Source of the DNA: Planoprotostelium fungivorum
Lineage: Eukaryota > Evosea > Variosea > Cavosteliida > Cavosteliaceae
Direction of reading: 5' to 3'
NCBI GenBank assembly: GCA_003024175.1
Contig: MDYQ01000161.1
Span: 1-64,000, forward strand
Length of the DNA: 64,000 bases
Shown piece by piece: positions 10,718-21,729 of the stretch. The position numbers were made by a program, and so were the translations under genes. The notes under the pieces are model-generated. The model saw only the letters and a list, made by a program, of their open reading frames with translations. It was not told the DNA's origin and made no database searches. The stretch's first letter is position 1; each line of letters starts with the position of its first letter.

Positions 10718-10804
10718 GCTGGGATGAATCCGAGTGGTCTCGGAAACAGACTTCAAATCTGTTGCACCAGAGATGGTGAGCGATTCGATTTCGCCTTTCC
10801 AGCG
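10718..10804 (+). tRNA. trnaU1: Selenocysteine tRNA, anticodon TCA
   Basis: The 87-nt sequence starts GCTGGGATG and ends TTTCCAGCG, giving the long acceptor stem peculiar to tRNA-Sec. The anticodon arm ACAGA-CTTCAAA-TCTGT places TCA at the anticodon. A long variable arm (GCACCAGAGATGGTG) and the T loop GATTCGATTTC follow, and a TTTT terminator starts right after the discriminator. It closely resembles animal tRNA-Sec, including the AGTGGTCT D-arm. It reads UGA as selenocysteine with EEFSec, SECISBP2 and a SECIS element. No selenoprotein was recognised in this window. Confidence 0.93.
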
Positions 10805-10906
10805 TTTTAACAAAGACAAGACATAACGTTACAGTTTAACACCAAAAGACACTAACAATTCAACAGCTGAACACGAAAGACAAGAGATAACTTCACATCG
10901 ACCTCT

Positions 10907-13900
10907 TTATTGAAAGATTCGGTCGACGATCTTCAGCTTTAGATCCGGCTTCATGTTCTCGTGTTGCAAAAATTCGAGAGGGAAGTCTACGAGGTGACCC
11001 TTCACGTCCCTCAGTGCATCGCGTCTTTCCGCTGTGACTGGTTCTTCTGCAGCAGAGGACAGCTGTTGGAGAGTGCTGATCTTATTGGAAGGCAGGGTGG
11101 GGAAGCAGTTGCTGTAGATCTCCGTGTTAGCGGACGAGATCATCCTCCAGTAGTCCATGGTCTCCGGCCCGATTGGATCTTGAATAAAGCCAAGCTCTAC
11201 TCTCGTTATTTAACTCGATAGAAGTGGTCTAATTCACCTGTCTCGGATAGGCCGAGGTGCTCGGCCCAGAGATTGATTCTCAAGTCGTAAGCGAATTTTG
11301 CCACCATGACAGTCTCGTTGTCCATCGTATTCTTCAGACCGCGAGTGTCTTCTATGATGGCTCCGATCTCACTGTCTCCGTCTCCTCTCAAACTGTAACG
11401 ATCAGCGAGGGGACTCTGCTTCAATCACCTTCTGTCGTTGATGTTGGCCGAGCTGATCATAACCTTACAATCGTCCACGATCATCAATTTAGCGTGGATG
11501 TAGATCTGTTCCGTAACTTCTTCTGTTCCCAGTATTCCGTGGCTTCTCAAAGAGTGGAAGGAGATGTACTGTGCTGGTTCGATGAGAGGGTATCTGTTCA
11601 CGTCAGTCATCTTAATTCCATCTCTTCTCACCTTCTCTTCAATTGCCCAAAGATGGAATGCTGTCCGTTCCATATCGTATCGTACTGCCTGAATTCTTTT
11701 AACAAACCATACGAGATGTGATGGTGTATGTGTGTGTCATGGTGAGAAGGTTCACCATCTCATAATGTATCGAATGGATGCTGTCTCCTGGTAGACACCC
11801 TCGGGAACGATGGGCATGACCACGATGCATTTGAACGTCGTGTCTTCTTCTATGGCTCGACTGACTCGATCGACGATGGCTTGTCCCACCTTATTCAACA
11901 CACCCCCTATCCACCGTCACCCTCTCTCTCCTCTCCCGCTCTCACCTCCAGCCGTGCCCGAGATGAAGAATTGGTTCTCGATGTAAACGTAATACTCCGA
12001 CTTCAAGATCATGTCGCAGTAGGCCTGATGGAGGGAGTTCTCGATGACGTATCCGCTCGACCAAGGGGACAGAGAGCTGAACGCGTTCATCAATAAGATG
12101 AAATCGAGCTGAGGACATCTCACCGCAAGAGCTGTACGTTGGCCGTGCCCTCTACTACGTTGTGAAGAGGTGCTTCGGTGATGGATTTCGGTAGGATGTA
12201 AGGATGCATCGCGTAGTCGTTGTTCAATTCCTTGTGGTGATTCCACCTGCGAGGATGAACAAAGTTGTGTGTCCATTCAACTTCACCTCTGAATGAAATT
12301 GAAGGCGAGATCAGACACAGCTGAGCCCTGTATCTTCAGGTGTACGTCGTGCCAGGGCAGTCTGGGTATAGTCGCTCGGTCTAAATGATCGACGAACGGT
12401 TCTTCCGGCTTATCCACCGCCTTGATGTTGGTGTTGTAATAGTCCTTACCCGGCCAAAGAGTGTTGAGATGGCAGCTGTCGGTGCAGTTGTGCTTCTGTG
12501 TGTCCCACCTTCCGTAGCATAGATCTAATCCACCGACGAAGCCGATCTCTTGATCGATGACCATCGTCTTCTGATGGTGAGACCACTCGAATGGTGTGAA
12601 GGTGGGGTGACGAATGACAAAGATCATGCCAGGACAGAGTGCCTCCAGCTTCCTGCGAGACACTGCGGAGGCTAATTTGGTTGCGATGTTCGTCTCGTTC
12701 CACACCATGATGTATACCTGTCTTCCATTCAGATGAAAATGAAAGAGAGAGGAGAGAGATGAAAGAGAGTGGAGAGAAAGAGAATGGAGTATCTCACCTT
12801 CACTCCTTGTGATGCCTTTCTGGCCAGAATGCGATCGAGGCGGTTGTCTACGGATGCAGGGTGATCTCTCAATAGATACAGTTCGGGGATGATCCACCAA
12901 TCTGTGATGAAGATACTCTCCTTGGCCAATTCTAATGCTTCTCTCATGCTGCGGAATGCATTCTCTCCGTCCACCAGACTCTCCGCGTAAACCTACACAC
13001 AATCAGTCTGTTCCCTCAGGAGATGTAGAAGGATGAAGGATGACCCACGTTCTCTCGAATGGGAGCGTAAGAACCGTATCGATACGATGCATTGGTCCAC
13101 TGGTAGAGTGTGCCGATCCAATCGGATATCTCCTCCAATGTATCACACTTGAAGGTCCTCACGCCACGAGCGTTGTTCAATTTGATGATCAGACTCGATG
13201 CAGTCTTGGCAACCTCCAGCGTCATCCCTGTCATCCATTCACAATCTCTCCCTCTCGTTACACTCACCCGACAGAGGTATCACCTTGTATACCCTACCCC
13301 CTCGCTTGGCGTGGCTCTGTACATCGTTAGAAGAGAAGGAGGAGGCTATCACCTGACTGTGACTGTAGGAAGACATGGTCGACTCTCGTTCGGGGATAGA
13401 ATATTCACTCTCCGTCGCTGCTTCCAGATTCGAAAAAGAGTGATCACTTCCGTACACGATGAAGAAACCGTTGACCACTTCGCAGTATCTACCGTACGTC
13501 ACCCTCTCCTCTTTAGATCTTCTTCTCACCTCTTCTCCCAATTATCACCGATGGGACTGCGATTCCTCTGCATGATGTAACCTGATTTCTCGGATGGATA
13601 CACTTTGCCCGGAGTCAACAGGGCTGAGATGTCCATCGACTGCTCTTGCTCTGAACTCTCCCACGCTCTCGCCTCTCTCGATTGCAGTCGATATGCAAGG
13701 AGGGTGCCAATGTAACTGAAGAACCTGTCCTCCTTCAATTCTTCTCCTCGATGCATGATGTGATCGATTCGATCTCACCTGGCTACCACCTTGGGATGAG
13801 ATGCGATGATGGATTTGATGTAATGTGAATCGATGGTGTAGATTTCTGTTGGTTCTTCCGTTGCGATGACGCTTGCCGAGGCAGGAGAGTTACTGAAGAA

Positions 13901-16900
13901 GGACACTTCACCGAATATCTCTTCTTCTGACATCATGTTCAATACGGTCTCTCTACCATCTGCCGTAGCTCTCGCCACTGCCTTACACGCTCCCGTAGAG
14001 ATGAAGTATAATCTGCGTCTCTTGCTGCCTTGTCGAACGACGATCTGTTTTCATTCAATCTTCTGTTCGATTCGATTTCTCTTCTCACTTGATCTGGATG
14101 ATAAACCTTCTTCGTTGCTCCTCTCAGTAAGATGGACCAATCGTGCTTTGACATGGTGAAACTGTCTCTGCCTCCCGCCTCGCCCACCGATGTACCGGGT
14201 GATTGGGAGTTGGCCACAGTCTGGAACGATTCAATCGACTGCATGACGATATATTGTGAGATCTCACTTGTCTTTGGAAGCTCTCTACGATACGATTCAT
14301 GATGTTCCAACAGTCTTTCGATTCAGTGTGGCTGCGGAAACCTGTGATGACGATACTCTATCCATCGTCAGTTTTACATTCATCTCGTTTGTCTTCCAGA
14401 TGTATCGTGATGATGATGTCTTGATGTTCGTCTCACTTGTGGTGGCTCATTCGTGTGGATCTTGATTCTACCGTGTCTGGTCAATTCTACGTTCCTCACG
14501 TTCTCTATGGGGATGACCAACTGTTCTCCTTCAGTTGGACTCTCTCTACGCTTCACCTTCTTCTGCGAGAAGACAACGGTGAGGAGAGCGAAGAAATTGG
14601 GAGATAAGAAGAATCTCCCCCTCTTGAATAAATAATGCCTGACTTTAAATTCTAAAGACGTCAGCGTGACCGATGTAAATCGATCCTCCTTCACCTCTGA
14701 CGAGAGGCTCGTAGCCAGGCAGATGGAACGTGTCCAAGAATTTCGTGTTCGATTTAGATTGCAGCGGACGAGATCCATTCGATTCAGCCGATGGAATTGG
14801 AAGCACCATCAGTCGCTTGACTAAGGTCCTCACCATGTTACCAAAGAACGTGATGCCCAATTCGGGATTCTCTCGAAAGAGTCTCGGTAGTTTGATGACC
14901 TGGAGCGATTGAGATGAAGAAGAACTCGTCTCAATCACCTCGATCTCTATGATTTCGACATCATCTTCTGCGGTGACGACAGATGCGCTGGCCACACCGT
15001 ACATCAGAACAGATACGTCACCGAACACTTTGTTCGGTCCTAATTCGGAGAGTCTGAATTCGGTTCCTTTCACGCTCTACCCTCGTGTCAGAGTCACATT
15101 CCAACGTCTCTCACCTTTAACACTCTGACGTGTCCTCTCTTGACAATAAATAATTTCGTGTTGTATTCTCCCTGTGTGATGAGATATTCTCCCGCGTCGT
15201 AAACGTTCGTCTCCGATATGGATAACAACTTTTCGTAATCTTCCGGTGGTAGCATCATGGCGTTCTCCTCCTGGCTGGGCTCTAGAGATGAATCTGATCA
15301 TCGTCATTTGAATCGATCATCTTGTCGATCACCTGCGGGAGATTCGTCTGGAAAGAGGGGATCGCTCTCGGTGCCGTTCGTGACCGAGCGTGTCTCCTCT
15401 CCGATGTCCCCTTCCAATAGCATCTGATCGTCGTCGACACTCTGTGACTCGATCAATCGTGAGGCTGATCGAAATAACGTACCTCGTCCGGCCAGATCTG
15501 CTCTCTCGGTAAGATCCTGGCGTCTAAGAGGTAACCCTGCAGTCTCCTGTCGATTTGGATGACGTAAGGTCTCTGCCACGCCTCGTATTTGGGGAAGAAT
15601 TTGAGCATGGCGGCGGCCACCAGCGTGCTCTTTTTGAAATTGTAAGAGCCCTGACCGAGGTAGTCCGGCATGAGTTGATCCATGGCTGCCATCTCTGCCA
15701 GAAGGGGGACGATGTAGGGGATGCAGCTCGTTCTCCTCTTCTTCAGCCACTTTCTGTACACCTTGTATTCTTCGATGGGTTGAATGAGCTCGCTGATGTG
15801 ACGGATGGGCTCGTTCGGCTGGACGTTTGCCATGAGATTCCCTGTCTGTGGGTCCGTGATGCCCTTCCACATCCATATCGCTCCGTTCACGTTGTTCAGC
15901 TCCAACAGTTCCTGTCGTGATCTCGTCGGCCCTCTCCTCTCCGTACGCGACTCACCGTGGCGATGTTCATAAAGTGCTTGACGACTGCCGTCTGCGATTG
16001 ACTTCCTTGTGCATTCTTCACCAGAGTTCCCACCCAGTCTCTCGTCTCTATGCTCCATTTGATCCACCTCGATAGATTCGGACACTGTTTCTCGGAGGTG
16101 TTCGCCTGCTTCCAGCTCGTGTTCAGCAGCTCTCTCGGCCGAATGGGGTTGAACAGGTTCCACTCCAAGAGCGTGAACTGCTCCGCAACGGACCTCGCGT
16201 TGATCTGCACCCAGCGGATGGCTGCCGATTGGTTCGTGGGAGGTACGCGGCTCAACGGTGGTGGAGGTGACTGTGATGGCACATGAGACCGACGTCATGC
16301 TGCCTTTCCTTCACCTCGGTGGACAATTTGAAGCACAGATCGTTGATGGTGGTCTGGATGAGCTTCGATGGTGAATGAGATCGCCTGAGGCATCTCGAGG
16401 CAAAGTCTTGCAGTTGGGTGAGGAGGTCGCTCCAGTCGATCCAGTCTTCGGTGTACCTCGTTCATTCAATGTCGCTCTCTCATCTGCACGTCTCACTTTA
16501 GACACCATTTTCTGATCAATTGTGCGATGTTGTTGGCCGTGATCTCACTGGCATAGTCTTTGACGGGGACCTGCGAGATGTTCGATCATCGTCACCCATT
16601 CGATCGTATCACCTCCACATTCAGCTGATTTGCAAATTCCCAATGGTTTTCGATCTCGTTCAGTAATTCGTAAGGGGCTACGAAGGAGTGGTAGGTGAGG
16701 AGGAGGACATCTCCAAGCTCTTCGAACTCTTCACGGGAGGCGTTGATGATGTATTCCACAATTTTGGACAGAGAGCCTCCTTGAATGCCTCGTTGTCCTC
16801 TACCGGAGTTGAGTAAATGGGGGCTGACATATCTTCCTTCCTCTTCTCCGAAGAACATGTTCTGGACGGGCTCAGGGGTCATTTCGACGAGCGTGACGCA

Positions 16901-17108
16901 CCTGATCGGCTGAAGGGGAACGAGAAGCGGCATTACTTTTGAGATGATTGAGTCCTCTGTTCATCTTATCTTGGATCAAGAATCTCGCACGGTGCAAATC
17001 TGGAGCATGTCTGTCGATGGCCGCCTCGACTCTCCTCAGTTTTCCTGTATCTGTCTCTCTTGGCTTATAGAAGAGCCCACTCCCCTTTTGGGAAGGCGGC
17101 TCTCCCAT
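10907..17108 (-). CDS. RasGEF_N-RasGEF-cNMP-GRAM-cNMP-PH-phospholipase D fusion protein
   Basis: One long spliced gene of roughly 1,750 residues. Approximate domain positions are: RasGEF_N 16,930-16,330; RasGEF 16,290-15,450 ([29 protein letters not shown]); cNMP-binding 1 at 15,260-14,800; GRAM 14,690-14,420 ([13 protein letters not shown]); cNMP-binding 2 at 14,160-13,690; PH 13,610-13,150; PLD with two HKD motifs ([10 protein letters not shown] near 12,560 and HAKLMIVDD near 11,480); C-terminus with [14 protein letters not shown]. The first half matches Dictyostelium GbpC/GbpD architecture. The second half is a PLD1/2-like enzyme that makes phosphatidic acid, with its PX domain missing. 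The cNMP-2 C-helix is split by the linking intron (PKVVAR / [13 protein letters not shown]), which argues for one gene. The expected Arg in both phosphate-binding cassettes is absent. Start ATG is at 17108 and stop TAA at 10907. Confidence 0.82.
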
Positions 17109-17287
17109 CTGTTATGAGTTTGATGAAATTTGTGTCAGAATGACCTCGTGTTTAGTGATGCAACCGGAATCAGATGAGAAGGCTGCGAAGAAGAGACCGA
17201 AAATCGAATGAAAACTCATGTGTTTCATATTATTTGTAACACATCACATCACAAAAACACTTGGATAATCACGAAGAACAGAAGAAC

Positions 17288-17530
17288 ATGACGGTACCAA
17301 CTCTGGCACGTGCTGTAAGAAGAAATGACTACAGAGATTGGGCGAGGATGCAAAATTGGGCATGGGGCACCATTGCAGTCAGTGCAGGGCTCGCATACGG
17401 AATAGGAAAGTTGTTTGGAAAAGGAAAGACAGAGGAGAAGGTGAGTCGTCTGTCTGTATCATCAACTGATGCGCCGAAGATGGAAAATGAGGAACGCAAA
17501 GAGGCTGTGGAGGAGAAGAGAAGGACTTGA
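17288..17530 (+). CDS. Small single-pass membrane protein, unknown
   Basis: An 80-residue single-exon frame starts at ATG 17288; an upstream in-frame TTG is not needed. It has a short basic N-terminus, one hydrophobic helix (WGTIAVSAGLAYGIGKLF, about residues 26-43), and a charged tail rich in Glu/Lys. The size and shape resemble small inner-membrane or assembly-factor proteins of mitochondria, but I recognise no family. It is divergent from the RasGEF-PLD gene, whose start codon is 180 bp away. Confidence 0.5.
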   Translation: MTVPTLARAVRRNDYRDWARMQNWAWGTIAVSAGLAYGIGKLFGKGKTEEKVSRLSVSSTDAPKMENEERKEAVEEKRRT

Positions 17531-17872
17531 ACAAACTGAATATACATAAACAATGTGACATTATTGAACACTACGTCTTTGAGTGGACTCCATTTCTCGA
17601 AGTGAGTTCACGTGGAGCTCACACTTGAAACATATTCTATGACCTGAACCTTGTCTCAAGGGAGGTTGTACACACAAAAAATCCATGACGTGCTGTGTCG
17701 CCTCGGAAGAGTCCTGATGTCATTTGAATGACACAGCGACATGAAGAGGAGCGACTGGATGATCAGAATGGCGACTTGAATTTAGTATGCCGAATTCAAC
17801 AGAATGTACTCTTTCGTCTATTGAAGGGAAGTGAAGCATATGTTTTCTTTATGATCGCGCAGTCTTCTCTCT
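17531..17872. other. Spacer, nothing recognised
   Basis: About 340 bp between two convergent genes. It contains short imperfect inverted repeats around TGTCATTTGAATGACA (near 17,720) but no gene or RNA that I can support. Confidence 0.4.
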
Positions 17873-18560
17873 TCAAATAGGCTTGTAACTCTCTCTCTTT
17901 GTGAAATGTTTGTATCCCAAGAAGAGCAACGCAGCTACTACTGCGACACCCACGATCACACCAACAGCGTTACCCACTTTAGACCCTGTGCTCATACCCG
18001 AAGGTTCTGGATCCCTGCTGGCCTCTACGTCAGTCGAATGGATGCTATCTCACTCCGGTTTCGGCAGGGGGACATTACCACAGTAAGCAGATGCACCACT
18101 GGATGTAAAGCAGTGATAAGACGCGGTTACTGGAAGAACAATGCACCAGATCTCGTGACACTGCAAAATCGGCTTAAAACGAAAAACGGATTTGGTCCGC
18201 GAAACGTGTTTTCTTCCAATTCTATGACAATTCGCCACAGCGGACCATTAGGCGGGTCGTGACCATTTTTCGCTGGGTTGCAGTGTAACGGGACAATCAG
18301 AAGAGATCGAGATGTTAATGCGAAAGTTTGCACTCACTGCCACCACTGTGATGAATATTGAATATTGATCAGGAGATTGAACTGGTCTGCTGGCCCATTT
18401 CATTCGAATCTGGGTCCGCTACTACCACAGAATAAAGACCAAGTAAGTTCAGACAGATGAGTAAACTCTACTGAGCCCAGTTGATAACAGCAGGAATCGT
18501 GGTGTATGGAACGATCTCGAATACTCCACGTCAAACGAGGTCTTTCAGCATCCAAATTAT
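17873..18560 (-). CDS. Putative type I membrane protein with beta-sandwich-like ectodomain
   Basis: The 3' exon encodes a stalk (EASRDPEPSG), a transmembrane helix (VGVIVGVAVVAALLFLGY) and a short basic tail ending at TGA 17873. Upstream exons on the same strand read VPLHCNPAKNGHDPPNG and, further up, GLYSVVVADPDSNE, a strand pattern like Ig or cadherin-type sandwiches. I place a 54-nt intron just before the stalk. The start and the number of exons are uncertain, and one upstream stretch carries an in-frame TAG that may mark a short intron. Confidence 0.45.
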
Positions 18561-18730
18561 GCCACCTTACGTTGACAGAAGATATGCCTTAGGTGCTTCT
18601 TTTCATACAAACTGTTTCTTTTAGAAGAAAGGTACACGTGGCGGCGTCTCAGTGACACGACTTCGGGATCAACATCTACAGGCCGCGATTTGTATCCATC
18701 GATTCATTCTCTCACAGACGGACAAAAGCA

Positions 18731-19277
18731 ATGCAGTCCTTCATTCTCCTTGCCCTCTTCTCTCTCTTCGCTGCCTCTCAGGCCGAGGTCTTCATCGTCA
18801 CCACCTACAACTCCAGCACCTACGCTACCCAGTCTGAATCTTACCCCACCGGATGCTATGCCAACGTTGGACAGCAGTCTTCGCAAGTAACCATCAGCGG
18901 AAACACCGGCAGCCTCAGATCCTTCGCTGGCTCATCATGCAGTGGAACTGGTAACGCTGGACCCTCCTACACGCTCAACTCTGTCTGTACATCTAACGGT
19001 GACGACACGTTCTACAAGGCGTACACTGGAAGAACCTTCAACCCCGCCCCCGGTTCCAAAGATCAGATCACGGAGAACTACTCCGGCAAGAGCTGTGGTG
19101 GTAGTGCCATATTTTCGACCATCAACTACAACACACCATGCAACGCATCCGCCGCCTGTAACGCTGACCCCACTGGAGCATCGTCTTCGAAGGTACTCTG
19201 CCCCCAATTCTTCCGGCTTCACTGTGGCCTTGAACTTCGGACTCGTCACCTTCGCTACCGTTGTCGCTCTCCTCTGA
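18731..19277 (+). CDS. Secreted protein, probably GPI-anchored, with apparent frame break
   Basis: It starts with a clear signal peptide (MQSFILLALFSLFAASQAE), followed by a Ser/Thr/Gly-rich ectodomain with about eight Cys. The main frame leads into a meaningless tail after 19190, whereas the next frame from about 19193 encodes SSGFTVALNFGLVTFATVV and a stop at 19277. That is a typical GPI-attachment signal: a hydrophobic C-end immediately before the stop. No GT-AG intron of the right length joins the frames, so a one-base assembly error is the simplest explanation. Family unknown. Confidence 0.55.
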
Positions 19278-19810
19278 ATGACAGAGAAATAGATTTCATC
19301 ACATGTCAACCTGTTTCTACTGTCGAGGTTTCCCTGGTTTTTTTGTATTTGTGATGCTGCGAGTACCCACCTGAACGATAAGAAAGCCACACATCAGGTA
19401 TGTCCATGATCAGTTTCCGATTCATCAGATGGGTCTTTGTCGAGGGATGCCACGAAGGCGTTGTAGATTTCATACAATGAAAGACCGATTCGCGAAACAG
19501 CTGATGGTTCGCTATTCAACATGATCGTCATCAGCTCACCACGCCAAGCGAGCGTGGCAAGCGATCAACTTGACCACCAAATCGTTTCTCTCCGCAGCTG
19601 TTTCTCACTGCACAGATCCAGCTATTCTCCAGAATGGGATTCTTTCATGTCATCAGGGAGGCCCTGCAGTGATCGGGCTTCGTCTGATACACCTTTAGAT
19701 GGCGTGGGTGTTTCCAAGGCAGGTGATTTGGGTAGAAATTCGAATTGCGAAGAATATCCTTAATACGAGTTCGTTTGGAAGATAGACCATCATCCACCTC
19801 TCTTCACTCT
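19278..19810. other. Spacer between secreted-protein gene and SETD4
   Basis: No gene is supported. A minus-strand frame near 19,640-19,740 reads SQFEFLPKSPALETPTPSK and looks coding in composition, but it has no start or family. Since the SETD4 stop reads cleanly at 19811, this may be 3' UTR or a tiny unrecognised exon. A small palindrome CCACGCCAAGCGAGCGTGG lies near 19,540. Confidence 0.35.
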
Positions 19811-21564
19811 TTATTCTTCCATCTCTTTCAATGCCGCAAGCATGATCCTGTGCTTCATTATCCTTCCCGTTCGATTCTTCTCTCTTACCTCTTCTCCTCC
19901 ATTCTCAAAGATACAGCATTTCGAGCGTTCTCCGTCCCTCCTCTACTCAATAGCCTCTCGTCCTCCTATTGACTATGAATCGTAGTTTGTACAAACACAC
20001 ACCTCTGGTGTGGTCTCGTGGTCTTTCATCCACCTTCGGATCATCTCTGCACAATATGCCTTCACTAGTGACTCATTCTTGTCTGATACTGGCTGATCCA
20101 GTGATCAGTGCATTCTGTCCTGCTCATCAACCTCACCCTCTCTTCTAATATCCTGTCTGATAATGTGATCTCTTCGGAGGAGAGGAACAAGACCCTCAGC
20201 GTGCTCAGTAGGTTCCAAGATGGTCCCGTGGATGAGATGAATATGTTCTCCGTGCGAGAAGTGCTGAGACCGAAGCTCTCTAAGATCTTCTTCTTCTCTT
20301 CCGTATACTCTCTGTCATCCATCTGTTCCTGCGTCAATCATCAGATCATGAAATGCTGCACCTCTATGGATAGATCGACGCGACTGTTTGGATTGTTGGG
20401 TAAGACGAAACCGTATTCCAATAGAATGGTGCTGTTACTGTGAGGTCCGTAACAGATGAACACCTCATCAGTCAGACTTGTCCATAACGACTCTCTCACC
20501 TGTTCCCCCTCTTTCCATTCTTGTCTGGCGATGAGTCGATACTCTCTCTTCCTCTCGTCATACATTCCCTCCACCTATCTCTTCATCAGCCTCTCCCAAG
20601 AAATAAAATGAAATAAAACCTGAACGAAAGAGTGATTGAAACCGTCGAAGAAAGGTGCCAGACCGTAGTAATTCTTACTCCACTCGTCTGAACCTTCAAA
20701 ACAGAGGCTGTACACATCAATCACAGTGATAAGAGATCGATCGACTCACCCTCTCAACTTCTTAAATTGGGTGAGAGAAGAGACATCGATGTGGAGACAT
20801 CGAGTCATCACGGCCGTCCATGCCCAGTGAAATTCTGTGCGTTGAACGTTCTGAAGAGAAATCAAGTCCCTCGTATTATCTGTGAAGTTATTCCACAACA
20901 CATCCACTTGTCTGATGGTATCACGAATCTTCGCTGTTGGATTAATTAGACGACGAACGCCACAGATGTTCTCACTGATCGTGGCTGGATTCTGTATGCA
21001 TTGAATCTCTTCCTCCGTCCAAAATAACGGTGTGTTGAATGTCTGAGGGATCGTTTGTGGAGATGTTAAGAAGATGAGATGCGTGGTTCAGATGCAGAAG
21101 GATATGAATGTATGGCGAGTGAGGGGAGTCTGTCATATTCTTGTGGTGTATGATCCATACCGCCAGGAGCTATCTCTTGTTCGGTCCCATCTCTTATAAC
21201 ACTCACCTGTGCAGGGTGGAGCAGTTTCGAAACGTTTGCTTGTGACCATTCGCCGAGGTGTGGGCATCTGAACAGGTCAACATGACGATCGTGTTGTTTC
21301 AAACATAATGTGAAGGTGACCATTGGAGGCAGAGATGAGATCCTCACTTGAACACCGTATCGGTTGTGATGATGGTGTGCAGCGGTAGACGCATCAACAA
21401 CTCTCCAGGCTATCGTACATTATCGCGATGATCTGTGGTAGATGGCTCACTTTGATGGTTTTGTCTGTGCCAATACCACGGCCAGTTTCTGGGAAATATT
21501 GCCACCTATTATAGGTAAGAAGGATCAGTGTTATTGAATACAAACCGAAGACCTTGGTTGACAT
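19811..21564 (-). CDS. SETD4: SETD4-like SET/Rubisco-LSMT protein lysine methyltransferase
   Basis: Exons read on the minus strand align along animal SETD4: FPETGRGIGTDKTIK, then LPLHTIITTDTVFK, a helical insert with TPLFWTEEEIQCIQN, the catalytic end (GLAPFFDGFNHSFVQ near 20,650; EVFICYGPHSNSTILLEYGF near 20,440), then the Rubisco-LSMT substrate-binding domain (TGPSWNLLSTLRVLF). I read the C-terminus as MEEKRIMLAALKEMEE, joined across a short intron to stop TAA 19811. SETD4 enzymes transfer methyl groups from S-adenosylmethionine to histone lysines. The initiator near 21,564 is a guess because the first splice phase does not resolve cleanly. Confidence 0.82.
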
Positions 21565-21729
21565 CTATTCCCAGTTGCTAATGCAAGTTCAGATGATATC
21601 AAATGATGAATTCTGCTAACCTGAACCCAATTTTTGAAACCAGCGCCACTCGTGGCTTCATCCCCCATCTCTTCCTCTCAGAAAAATGACTGCTGTCAAT
21701 GTGTCACATCGATCGCATCACAGAATGCA

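Noticed and set aside
10907-17108. Treating the locus as two genes, a RasGEF/cNMP protein and a separate PLD
   Set aside because: The PLD half has no clean start of its own before PH. The splice at about 13,735-13,790 joins two pieces of one conserved cNMP C-helix in frame.
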